NCBI GenBank assembly: GCA_905221615.1
Contig: CAJNDT010003491.1
Location: forward strand, 58,501-122,500
From: Symbiodinium sp. CCMP2592
Lineage: Eukaryota > Sar > Dinophyceae > Suessiales > Symbiodiniaceae
Length of the DNA stretch: 64,000 nt
Reading direction: 5' to 3'
A program made the translations under genes and the position numbers. The notes beneath the pieces are model-generated. The model made no database searches. It was given only the letters and a program-made list of their open reading frames with translations, and was not told the origin of the DNA. Below, piece by piece: positions 54,404-64,000 of this stretch; position 1 is the stretch's first letter; the number at the start of each line of letters is the position of its first letter.

Positions 54404-55612
54404 CTACAAGTATTACATGTTCACCCTCGAAGGTATGCCAAAGCGACCTTCACTTCATAGCCATAAAGGTCCCAATCCTAGTCAGGTTTTTTCATTGTTC
54501 ATGGGTACGCTTGTGGGATGTCATCTTGGTTCGGGTTACGAGCCACTGCATGAACAACTGGGCACGGCCGATAAACTCGCCTGTGTCCTGCTTCTACATA
54601 TGCCGCCAATTTAGATGTGCACTTGTTTGACCTGGCTGTGGCTGCTATATTACCGCATCCTAAACTGTGTCTGTGCTGGAATCTGCAGCTGCGCAGGAAG
54701 CGAACAAAAATGAGGCACCCCACGGCTCTAGACAAACAAACCCTACATTTTAGTGCATAAGTTCTGGTGCTTCTGCTGCCGTCTCTTGCACCGGTGCATC
54801 GTCTCGCCTTCTGACCTGCACTGTCTGCCGCTCGGGGCATGAGGTCCTGAATCTTCAAGGTTGTTGGGTGGCCTGTTCCACCTCCACTACCTGTTTTCTA
54901 CCTGCAGTACCCAAAATTTGCCGGGTCCCTAGAGCTTCTGATACAGGAGTGGTTTACGGGTCATGGCGTGCCCACAACAGAAGGTACACGGACAAGCTCA
55001 GCGCTAGCCAGCGCAGCATGGTGAGCCGGCTGCCGGGTTTCTTTCTTGGTGTCTTGCTGAACGGTCTTGGGCCTGGGCTTAGGGTCAGAAGTATCAGAGC
55101 GACCGCCGTAAACCCCGGCAAACCCTGCATACCAGGAAAACACCACGGTGCAACACGCACCGCGGCCCCACTACTGAACTACGAAACCAAAATATTGTGG
55201 TTGTTGAAGATTGCGGTTCTGGGGCGTGTAGGGTTGAGGTTTTAATCTCCAAGGCTTAAGCTGTAGTGTTTACAGGGCTTAAGCAAAAAAGGACCCCGAA
55301 TCACAAAAACAGCTTGGAGCGTCTTTGGGAACTTTCTGCGACGGTTCCGCCAAACAACTGCGGCAACAAATAGACATGGCTTGGAGTCAGGCTGTTCTGG
55401 CTGAAATCCCACAAACACCCACCCGGACCCAAATCCCGTAGTCGCAGACCCCGAATGACTCCCCCGCAAGCCCGATGGTCCTTCAGAACAACATCTCCCA
55501 GGCGGCGCAGCGTGCGCAAACCTGCAGCTGATGCTCAAAAGCTCGTGGAACTGACAGAGCACTCCGTGACGACCGCTGTCAACAACTGACCCTAAAGCCT
55601 AAACCCTGACCC
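54404..55612. other. Intergenic or intronic stretch
   Basis: The antiparallel frames at 54499-54858 (-) and 54868-55245 (+) are both open. A 113-base piece (54908-55020) lies between a good acceptor (TTTTCTACCTGCAG) and GTGAGC, but GC3 is ordinary, so it is not called. Confidence 0.4.
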
Positions 55613-55725
55613 CTATATGGGAGTTTCCGAAAACTAGGGTTACCTTATTTGGGGTCCTTAGAATAAGGATCCTACTATTTCGGGTACGATATCAGGGTCC
55701 CCTATTTTCGCAACCTCCCATATAG
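55613..55725. repeat. Foldback element, family A copy 5
   Basis: CTATATGGGAGTTTCCGAAA (left) pairs with TTTTCGCAACCTCCCATATAG (right); core CCTTAGAATAAGGATCC. Confidence 0.8.
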
Positions 55726-55901
55726 AAGGTGTGGAGTGTGGAGGTCCCGACGCAAAGCTCTTATCGGTCTTACGACTCAGCAGTTCCTAGGGGCTGAATA
55801 CCCAAACCCAACAAAGGCTAACCTTTGCCATGGGTTGAAACCCCAACAGGCCTAAAGGTTACCAGCTCGGCTACCAAAAGCCCCTTACAGAATCCCTTGT
55901 A

Positions 55902-56632
55902 GATCCCTTAAAGGAACCCCCTTTTGGTACCCTATGGATCCCTCAAAGGAACCCCCTTTTTGGTACCCTATGGATCCCTTAAAGGAACCCCCTTTTTGGT
56001 ACCCTATGGATCCCTTAAAGGAACCCCCTTTTTGGTACCCTATGGATCCCTTAAAGGAACCCCCTTTTTGGTACCCTATGGATCCCTTAAAGGAACCCCC
56101 TTTTTGGTACCCTATGGATCCCTTAAAGGAACCCCCTTTTTGGTACCCTATGGATCCCTTAAAGGAACCCCCTTTTTGGTACCCTATGGATCCCTTAAGG
56201 AACCCCCTTTTTGGTACCCTATGGATCCCTTAAAGGAACCCCCTTTTTGGTACCCTATGGATCCCTTAAAGGAACCCCCTTTTTGGTACCCTATGGATCC
56301 CTTAAAGGAACCCCCTTTTTGGTACCCTATGGATCCCTTAAAGGAACCCCCTTTTTGGTACCCTATGGATCCCTTAAAGGAACCCCCTTTTTGGTACCCT
56401 ATGGATCCCTTAAAGGAACCCCCTTTTTGGTACCCTATGGATCCCTTAAAGGAACCCCCTTTTTGGTACCCTATGGATCCCTTAAAGGAACCCCCTTTTT
56501 GGTACCCTATGGATCCCTTAAAGGAACCCCCTTTTTGGTACCCTATGGATCCCTTAAGGAACCCCCTTTTTGGTACCCTATGGATCCCTTAAAGGAACCC
56601 CCTTTTTGGTACCCTATGGATCCCTTAAAGGT
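55902..56632 (+). repeat. 36-bp tandem array, about 20 copies
   Basis: The unit is GGTACCCTATGGATCCCTTA followed by AAGGAACCCCCTTTTT. GGTACC occurs 20 times from 55926 to 56608 at 36-base steps, except two 35-base steps where one A of TTAAAGG is lost. Apart from the edge units the copies look identical. Because 36 is a multiple of three, two forward frames stay open (12-residue periods such as VPYGSLKGTPFL), with switches at the 35-base units; I do not regard this as coding. Similar words (AAAGGTTACC) stand on both sides. Confidence 0.95.
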
Positions 56633-56726
56633 TACCTACTCAGCTACTGAGCTCAAGCCCGGACCTTCGAGGGAGGCTTTCGCGCGGTCTCTAGGGCTTG
56701 GTATTGGTGTCTAGAGATAACATTGG

Positions 56727-56823
56727 TACTGTATTAATACTAACAATAAGAATAATAACAATAGTATCATGTTAACAATCATAATAATAATAAGTATTAT
56801 TATAGGATAGTAATAATAGTATC
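56727..56823. repeat. Degenerate AAT/ATA-rich low-complexity tract
   Basis: ATAATAATAATAAG and related words. Confidence 0.75.
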
Positions 56824-57780
56824 CGGCTTCTAGTTAGGTCAGGGCCCAGGATGTTTGTATGGGCTTAGACGGAAGGTCAGGACCATGGAACTGGGAGCGA
56901 ACGTGGATCTGCCGAGACCCATGGTACAGGGTCAAAGGCTCAGGGCTGAGGGTTTGGGGGTTTACAGGCTACTTGCTGGACCTCCGAGGCGTAGTCCACT
57001 CATGCATCACCACACCCTACCCCAAACCCTAAAGCACAAACTCCAAATCCTAGACCCCTCCAAACCCTAATAATGGCTCCACGGCTTTAAGCCTGGCTTC
57101 GATTTGCCGCTTCCAGTGCCATGTAGGGGCGAGGTTGCAGGCAGGCCGACCCAGGTTTGGGTTTTGGCCAAAAATCCAAGTACGTACGCCGTACGCTCTG
57201 AAGGTGTTCCGAGTTGGGCACGCCGAAGCAATCTTTTTCTTTCTAGGTAAAAGCACCCTTTGGACTCCTCAATCTCCAGGCTGAGAGTTGTGCCTAATCC
57301 TGTTACCTTTGCTCTTTGAGATTGATTTTGAAAACCTAGAGAAGCCACTCCCAAAGGTAAATTGCTGAGTAAACAGACCCTGTAGTGATACCTGTGGCGA
57401 TTGATATTGGTACATTGAGGCTTTGATGTCTAGGGCCCCGGAGCCTACTGAGTTCCAAAGTCCAGGTGCGTGCTGCTCAGCATCGTAGTGATGTCGATCT
57501 TGTGGCACGCCTTTAAGCTTACCTGAGCTGCGACACTCGAGCCTGAACCTCCAAACCGAAACCTGAAAGCCCTCAAGGGCTTACCTGCTCTGCATCTAAG
57601 GATTCTCGCGTAGCCTTCAAGCCAGAAAACGGAAGGGCCGGCAACAACCTCTCAAGACTCCTGAAACCTGGCAAAAACCTTGCACTCTCACTCACATTCC
57701 ACACTCCGAATACCTCTAACTCTGGGTTTGAGGAGGCTGCGGATTCATGATTCAGGCATTGACTTTCCATTAGAGGCGCC
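56824..57780. other. Intergenic stretch, nothing recognised
   Basis: CCCTAAA words near 57017 and 57062; frames on both strands without domains. Confidence 0.4.
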
Positions 57781-58230
57781 GTGAGGCCTGATGCTCTGTT
57801 CCAAAAATGCCTCCTTCCGTATGAGCAGTATCAGTATAAAGGCTCGGATTCGAAGTGGTGGGCTGTTTGCTTCGGTACAGTCCGCTCAAATCTCTTATGG
57901 TATGGCATATCCGTCGACAGCCGGTATGATGTAGCTCTGAAGACAAGTTCCTTACAGTCCCAACTAAGGAGAATTCTGCCGGCAAGGAGCAAGTTGGACA
58001 CTGCCACACCAAACCTTGTTTGGGTGCAAGATGCGGCATTCGCCATACGAGTTGCCGATCCTATATTTAGAGTCGACATCAGGGCCGCATGGATTCGGAA
58101 ACTCCAGCCCAGAGCGAAAACCCTTGGCTCTCAAAGGGTAATCAGTGTTCAGTGTTATCTAACCATTTCGAACAAGATATCGAATATTTCCGGACTGAGG
58201 AGGCAGCGGGAACGGCTCAAGATTTTGTAG
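57781..58230 (+). CDS. Candidate ORF or exon (hypothetical)
   Basis: A 149-codon frame, one of the longest in the window that is not made of repeats. It includes QYKGSDSKWWAVCFGTVRSN, LLWYGISVDSRYDVALK and ATPNLVWVQDAAFAIRVADP. The KWWAVxxG...LLWY part loosely recalls the first strands of PH domains, but this is too weak for a call. A GT donor-like site (CAAAGGGTAAT) lies near 58135. An 82-89 codon frame is open on the opposite strand. In 64 kb a few frames of this length are expected by chance. Confidence 0.22.
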   Translation: MRPDALFQKCLLPYEQYQYKGSDSKWWAVCFGTVRSNLLWYGISVDSRYDVALKTSSLQSQLRRILPARSKLDTATPNLVWVQDAAFAIRVADPIFRVDIRAAWIRKLQPRAKTLGSQRVISVQCYLTISNKISNISGLRRQRERLKIL

Positions 58231-59099
58231 AGCATACGAACATGCACCCACAACTTTCAGTGTAAGATACCCTTAGGCTCCATCGTAATTCCTTTTTCAG
58301 GTTCATATTCAGAATCCCTTGGGGTGGTGGGTAGAGGCTAGAGGGATCCCGAGCCAGACGCCGACGCCCTTGGGCTTGGCTTCGATCACCTCGCTATATT
58401 TCAAGCTTCATAATGCAGGGACTAGGGTTTAGGGTTCAGACTAGTAGTGACCTGAAAGAAGACCACGGACCTGTGCAGACCTTTGGGAAACGTTGAAGTA
58501 CTCTCCGTAGGTCCTAATACCAGCTGAATTCGGAAAGCATGTATCCAAGCCTGTGATATTGAGGCATCTATGTGTCTTCAGTTTTCTCAACAGGAGCAGT
58601 ACTTCATCCGGTTCGGCATTTCTGTTGGGCAAAGGAGCAGCGTGGTGCATCTCGGCAGTCAATCTGTCGGAGCTCTGCAAGAAGCTCCTCTGCCTGCATT
58701 TCCGGCGACAAATCCACGCAGTCAAAGATCAGGCATGTCGTCTGAATGAAATCTGCATAGAGTTAGGAGTGTAGGGTTCCGGAATTCAGCTGCAGATGGA
58801 TGTTTACATACCTCCTGATCCACTAACCTGCCCTTCTGACTGGCCATACAATTTCCATACCCTGCATGTGTTGCGACGCAATCATCTCAGTCACCCTCGC
58901 CAGTGTCAGAAACATGTTCTTCATGCATCGTCTGGTGATGAGTTCATAACGGCACTTGCGCCAACACCCCCGGCGGAACCGACCGTGCAGTTTCAGAATC
59001 GTCAGAACGATGACGGCTGCAGGCACAACCACGTTTGAGTCAACAAAAGACAACCAAATAAATAGAGTCCGGGGGGCTGTGGGAGTGCACTTGTTTGAA
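58231..59099. other. Intergenic stretch
   Basis: One TTTAGGG word near 58422; the antiparallel frames at 58441-59053 have no domain. Confidence 0.4.
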
Positions 59100-59547
59100 G
59101 TTGTTTGATTTTTTATTTGTTGCTACCTTGGTTTATGCTGGAATTATGTTGGGATAATCATATATATATATATATATAAGTATATATTGCTGCATACAAC
59201 CCAACAGACACTCACTCGTGCTCGCAGTCATGTTATGGCTAGTTAGTTTGCTGGTCATGTGTCCAGTCTAAGGGTCAAGCGACCAGAGACACGACCCTGG
59301 GAAATGGATCGGTCTATAGGAAAAGTACCTGTTGCCGATCTTCCCGACTCGGGCGAACGGAAAGTATAAGACTCTTCCGGCACCCTGCAATATCTAATGC
59401 CAAGACTATTATTAGTATTTTGCATTATTTCAAGTTCAGACTTTCGTACATATCGTTTGCATCATATGACTTGCTTCATTAGTTCTATCGGGCTAATAAC
59501 ACATAAGTCTATTACTTGTAAATATATCATAAGCTACATTTACAGTC

Positions 59548-59579
<32 letters not shown>

Positions 59580-60105
59580 GTGTATGAATACAAACTATAT
59601 ATATATGAAGAATAGATATACGGATAAATGTATATACATATCTTTTTACGTGTATATGTATATATATATATATATGTCGATATACAAGTACGGATATATA
59701 TATATATATATATGTATATACCCTCATATGTATGTGTGACATTGCGCATAATAGAGAGCTCGGCATATGTACATAAATACATATGTATATATATATATAT
59801 ACACACACACATTTTTCTATAAAGTGCCTTACAGTAATCGACAAATGTTGACTTTTCACTATTCATACATAGTTACATATACATATCTGTGTGTGGAGCA
59901 TGCTTCTAGATGTAGTACAAACTTCTTGATCTATAAATGATACTTTGTTCGATTATATTCCTATTATTATCACTAACCATGCCTTTTGCATTAATACTTA
60001 TATCATTTTTTTATGATAATAACCGAATATTCAGTTCAAATATAGACAACAAAAGCACTAGATGTACGAAATTTTTCAATACACACCAAGCCGATATTCT
60101 ATAGA

Positions 60106-60310
60106 TTACCAGCAAGAATTGCGTTGTAAAGTGGCACATACATGTATTTATCATATTTTAATTATAGTCATATTCAGAAGAATAATCGAAATATAGAAAG
60201 CATATTGGGTTACCAGCAACAAATGCGTTTTAAAGTGGCACACACATGTATTTATCATACTTTAGTTACAATCATATTCAGAAGAATAATCGAAATAAAA
60301 AATCATATTG
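60106..60310 (+). repeat. Two tandem copies of a 104-bp unit in the AT-rich island
   Basis: TTACCAGCAAGAATTGCGTT at 60106 and TTACCAGCAACAAATGCGTT at 60210 start two units sharing ACATGTATTTATCATA and CATATTCAGAAGAATAATCG. They differ by about ten changes. Confidence 0.85.
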
Positions 60311-60473
60311 ATATGTGGACAAGCTAAATATATAAATCAATGAACAAGTCCTCTAACAAGAACGAAATACAATTTATCATGGAAGCATAATATGTTTTTT
60401 AAGCTTAGAAAATTGTTGGCCAATAAAATATATAGATATGCACCCATTTAAGAAAGCCTAGGTCTTCCAAATC

Positions 60474-61422
60474 ATTGACTTGATATAGGGACTTATATAC
60501 AATAAGATAACATATAATCAAGATTATTAAAGTCGACAATAACGAACCAGTATCGGAATAACGAACATGAAATTAAAGATAAAACTTCTAGTAGTATCTA
60601 ATGACAATATTCAAAATTAGCAAATAATTTTCTTATATAATAAGGTTATGCTAAACAAATAAATAATTATACAAACAAATTAAATAAGCTAGATTCGTCA
60701 ATTATGCTTTCAGTTTTTACTTACGAAAGAAAACAACGTTTCTCATAGAACAGTGCCAGTTCTTTTTATATCCACACAGTTTACACATGCATTTCAATAA
60801 TAGATACTCATACATATTCACGTATATATACCTGTATATATATATATATACACATGCATACATACATATTTCCCACGCGCACGTATCTATACACATCCAA
60901 GTTTTCTAGTATACTATAAAGAGCCTCTATGAGATTAAAATAATATTAAATAACTATACCAGTTTACAACAATATAATCACCAGTACTATACATTCCATC
61001 TTTGCTTTGTTAGCAAAATAATCACAAAAAGTATCGACGAATCGGTATCTACCTATATATGTCAGAGACCCATTTAATAGTCCTCGTATTAACACTAAAA
61101 GTGGTAGTTACTGTAAAACAAACGGAGTTCGACAGATCATTGATCGCTATATCACCCAGACGCCCACTAGCCTACGAGAATGACGAAGGCATAATCAATG
61201 AATCTAGCTTATTTCATTTTTGTAGAATTATCTTTATTGTTTATCACAACGTTATTGTATAAGAAAATTATTTGCTAATTTTGAATATTGTCATTGGATA
61301 CTAATAGAAGTTTTATCTTCAATTTCATGTTCAATATTCCGATACTGGTTCGTTATTGTCGATTTTAATAATCTTGACTATACGTTATCTTATTGTTTTT
61401 AAGTCTCTATATGAAGTCAAGC
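60474..61422. repeat. Large inverted repeat, arms near 235 bp
   Basis: The left arm (60474 to about 60712) and the right arm (about 61188 to 61422) are inverted copies at roughly 85 percent identity. Shared words include CAATAAGATAAC, AATAACGAACCAGTATCGGA and ATTCAAAATTAGCAAATAAT. About 475 bases separate them. It looks like a transposon-like foldback or a hairpin-forming element. No transposase is seen in the loop. Confidence 0.85.
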
Positions 61423-61635
61423 AGGGATACCAAAATAACAATCCAGATAAAATTCTGAAGTGTTTGCTTGTGTGTGAATGGCATGGAGTCTGTACTCAAG
61501 GTGACGTCGCTGTAGTTTTGATGCGCCTCGCATACCCACAAAGCTTCTCATCATCCTGAGAACAAAAAGTGCTGATGTGCAAGTGTGGTATTTCGCAATG
61601 CTATCTAGTCGTATACGTTGGCCATGCTACGTAAT

Positions 61636-61998
61636 GTCCCTGGGAGTGTGCATCTGCCGTGATTTACGCGCGAGTCTTTCGAAAAACTCAAAAAAACAAA
61701 AAAAAAAACAAAAAAACAATTATCAGAGACTCCTGGACTGAGGTGTCCATGGCCGGAGAGTGTCAGATCTTTGGTTTTTATGATTTTTTTTTGATTTTTC
61801 TATGTTTTTGTTGTTTTTACTGTTTTTTGGGTTTTATGTTTTTTTTTGTTTTTATGTTTTTTTTTGTTTTTTTATGGTTTTTTTGGTTTTTTTGGTTGTT
61901 TTGGTTTTTATGGTGTTTTTTGGTTTTTATGGTTGGTTGGTTCTTTTTTTGAAAGACGCGCGCGAAAATCACGGCAGATGTGCACTCCCAGGGTCCCC
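61636..61998. repeat. 363-bp foldback with T-rich loop
   Basis: TCCCTGGGAGTGTGCATCTG and CCGTGATTTACGCGCGAGTC (left) recur inverted on the right (61943-61998). The loop starts with an A-rich tract (61690-61720) and ends in a T-rich tract with TTTTTATG and TTTTTTTGG words (61780-61950). Confidence 0.85.
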
Positions 61999-62340
61999 CG
62001 TTCTGAATAAATAAGAGTTGCAAGCACCAGAGACGACAGGCAGAAAACACACATACTTACACAGCAGATAGCCCATAGAATGCACTGCTGGGGCACTAGG
62101 CAGTCTCTGGGCCACATGGTAGTTAGAGACTTTACCAAATATTGCAGCGGTATGGCTACAGCTGCAGCCTGCATCCCTCAAGCCTACCTCAATAGTGAAC
62201 CCTACAGCCTCTCAGCCAGAACCCTCAACTCCAAGGCTCTCGGGGCGAGTGACTTCTGGGAAACTTCCACGCAAACCCAAAGCGGAAGCAGACCTAGGAC
62301 CTGGGGTTGTTTGCAAGTCCAAGATTTCTGGTTGTCGAGT
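61999..62340. other. Short unique stretch
   Basis: Frames on both strands of up to 98 codons, no domain. Confidence 0.4.
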
Positions 62341-62443
62341 CTTTATGTAGAGGCTTCCGAAAATCGGGGACCATAACATAGTACCCTACGTAGTGGGATC
62401 CTTATTATAAGGACCCCGAATATTCAGAAACTCCATGTAGAGG
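62341..62443. repeat. Foldback element, family A copy 6
   Basis: CTTTATGTAGAGGCTTCCGA (left) against TATTCAGAAACTCCATGTAGAG (right); core GGATCCTTATTATAAGGACC. Confidence 0.75.
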
Positions 62444-63100
62444 GTCCAGGCAAGGAAGGGGTCGGCCCGATGGCACCTCTGCGATAAGGGAGTGCGTCTC
62501 GCAGCAGCCTCCCGTCGCAACTCGGTCGTTAGGGCTTAGGGTTAACTTCGGGTGCAACGGTGGCTTCAGACTTGTAGCTCTGCGGGTTGGAGTTTAGGCT
62601 TCAAGGTCCTTGTTCAGACCCAGCGCACCAAATCAGGCCGATGACACTGAGCGGAAGCCTGTCAAACGTGAATGTCCGCTCAACAACACAACTACAACAC
62701 CCGTCATGAAACCCACTTTTCTGGTGACACAAATATGTGCCACCAAAAAAACAACCAATCTAGACCTCTGAGCCTTAGGCCTTTTCTTGTTTTTTGTTTT
62801 CACCGGTCTACACTATGTTGACACCTACGTCAAACAGTGAGATACACGATGGCGTTTTCGCCACTATTTTACGTACTGTAGTCTATTTCCAGAAGCTCCC
62901 CTGTCCCGTCTGAACCCACAAAGGATTGAGCCGACAGCTTAAGATCCCAAAAGCAGGCACCCCGAGAGACCGGACCTTCAATGCCGAACCCGGCGTCGAA
63001 TTCGATGATTTCCGGATTTCGGATTTAAGTTTTAGGGGCGGATTACAAAGCCATACACGCAGCAGCGTCCAGTCCTAAACCAAGCCTCCCTTACAAACAT
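62444..63100. other. Intergenic stretch, nothing recognised
   Basis: No element and no open frame above 60 codons. Confidence 0.45.
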
Positions 63101-63199
63101 ACCGGCCTTCATAATTAGAATAAGGATTTTGGGGTTTGTTATACCAGAAGAACAATGCGGAACCACCAAAATAGTGCAGGTAACAATTATCAAGCCCCT
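63101..63199. repeat. Foldback element, family C copy
   Basis: ACCGGCCTTCATAATTAGAA (left), GGTAACAATTATCAAGCCCC (right), with inner TTTTGGGG / CCACCAAAATAG. Confidence 0.65.
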
Positions 63200-64000
63200 C
63201 CGTTGACCTCTAGAACCCCGGGTCTACGCAAAAGTTCTTAAGACAGCCTTACAGACAAACCAGAGTCCGCCTCCTCTCCGAGATTCCGGAAGAGGCCAAG
63301 ACCAGAGCAAGGGCAGCAACCTTGCTACAACCGCCTTCTTCTCTGGTGTTGGTGCTGTTATCGATCATCGACAGAACTTCAGTAAAAGAAATCTCTTGCA
63401 CCAGAAATCAGACATGTATGTGCGTATACGTATGTACATATGTATACAAAAAAGATGTACACGCCTACGTATATGTATATAAGTAGGTCCAAGTAGGAAC
63501 ACCTTCGATGACGTGAGGATTCGGGTAGACCTCTTAGCAATAGTTCCGTTACCGGATTGGGCCTTCAATCAGAGAGCTTGTTCTTGCAAAGAGCCCTCCA
63601 AAACCCGCGACTCTAAACCCGACCACACTGCACTGCGCAGCCCGTGTTTCCCTCCCCCTCCCTCTCTCGCTTGCTTTTCCTCCCTGAACTTCGACTGTGA
63701 TAAAGTAAAGGGAAGCTCTGAACCCCAAGCGCCGACCATCCAGAAGGCTATTCCAATCGCCGAACCTGACTTCACTTCAACTCCAAGCTCTCTGCACCCA
63801 CAAGTGCACCAAACCCTCAGCTGCAGCTGTCTACACCCAACAAACCCCCAAACCCCAGCTCGCCAAACCCTCCCCAAAAACAAGACCAGCAGCGACTGCA
63901 TCCGCTCCTCTTTATCCATCGCTTGGATCGGATCGTAGTCCCTTCTGACGCCTGACTTCAATTATGTTGCCGTTTCAGATCTGCCCTTCAAGGCTTCTGG
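63200..64000. other. Terminal stretch
   Basis: A short GTATACGTATGTAC-rich part (63418-63482) and C-rich sequence. The 141- and 130-codon antiparallel frames at 63513-63961 are Pro/Ser-rich from CCAAACCC words and have no domain. Confidence 0.4.

Larger units (their letters stand above)
59100..61560. other. AT-rich island
   Basis: Base composition changes sharply to AT-rich, and telomeric words vanish. (AT)n and ATGTATAT runs occupy 59160-59178 and 59540-59810. Then come a 104-bp duplication and a large inverted repeat. No coding region is supported: frames here are Ile/Tyr-rich products of AT repeats, or unrecognised (61059-61262). It may be a mobile element insertion or transferred organelle DNA; I cannot decide. 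Confidence 0.6.

Noticed and set aside
54908..55020. 113-base exon between TTTTCTACCTGCAG and GTGAGC
   Set aside because: Splice-like borders, but GC3 is at background level and antisense frames are open nearby.
55902..56632. CRISPR array
   Set aside because: 36-bp repeats with no spacers, in a eukaryotic-looking context.
55924..56714. 222- and 167-codon frames over the 36-bp array
   Set aside because: Open only because the unit is a multiple of three and stop-free in two frames; they switch frame at the 35-base units.
63513..63961. 141- and 130-codon antiparallel frames at the window end
   Set aside because: Low-complexity Pro/Ser composition derived from CCAAACCC words.

Overview
The window looks like nuclear DNA of a gene-poor, repeat-rich alveolate. 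A dinoflagellate close to the Symbiodiniaceae is the best guess; a chromerid is the main alternative. The reasons are: plant/alveolate-type telomere repeats (TTTAGGG and degenerate forms) scattered through the whole window, very low coding density, a retroelement-like unit with C2H2 zinc fingers and a ubiquitin-protease-like domain, coding pieces that look like short exons with GT-AG borders and GC-rich third codon positions, and many microsatellites and short foldback elements. There are no operons, rRNA genes, convincing tRNAs or CRISPR arrays. The organism call is inference.

The strongest protein-coding unit lies at 2.7-5.8 kb: two zinc-finger segments in different frames (2747-3493 and 3472-3852), a 368-residue ORF (3854-4960), and a C19-type ubiquitin-specific-protease-like domain with its Cys, His and Asp/Asn boxes (4957-5799). 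(AGT/AGC)n arrays lie on both sides (2543-2737 and 6089-6186), as if the unit had inserted into one trinucleotide array. No reverse transcriptase is visible here, so a truncated LINE-like copy is the working interpretation. An AP2/ERF-like domain fragment lies on the minus strand at 338-586. Other coding signals are isolated exon candidates. The best is a Ser/Arg/Pro-rich exon at 42656-43054 (minus); then come a terminal exon at 10252-10392 (plus) and weaker ones at 9.0-9.3, 13.5, 15.2, 28.1, 45.1 and 57.8 kb. They cannot be joined into gene models from the sequence alone.

Most of the structure is non-coding. At least six families of about 70-120 bp foldback (MITE-like) elements recur: A (six copies), B (five), C (about eleven), D (three), E (three) and F (two), plus single long foldbacks. 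Several families with unrelated arms share a central motif close to TATAATAAGGATCC. Family B carries an outward-facing splice-donor-like AAGGTAAG at its ends. Foldbacks cluster at 22.5-22.8 and 32.7-34.4 kb.

Other notable items are a 20-copy 36-bp tandem array (55902-56632), a 35-bp telomeric tract bounded by an 11-bp direct repeat (28756-28812), an AT-rich island (about 59.1-61.6 kb) holding a roughly 950-bp inverted repeat with arms near 235 bp, and a 363-bp foldback with a poly-T-rich loop (61636-61998). Long TG, CT, GA, GATA, TATG/ACAT and AGT/AGC microsatellites account for many of the long apparent ORFs.
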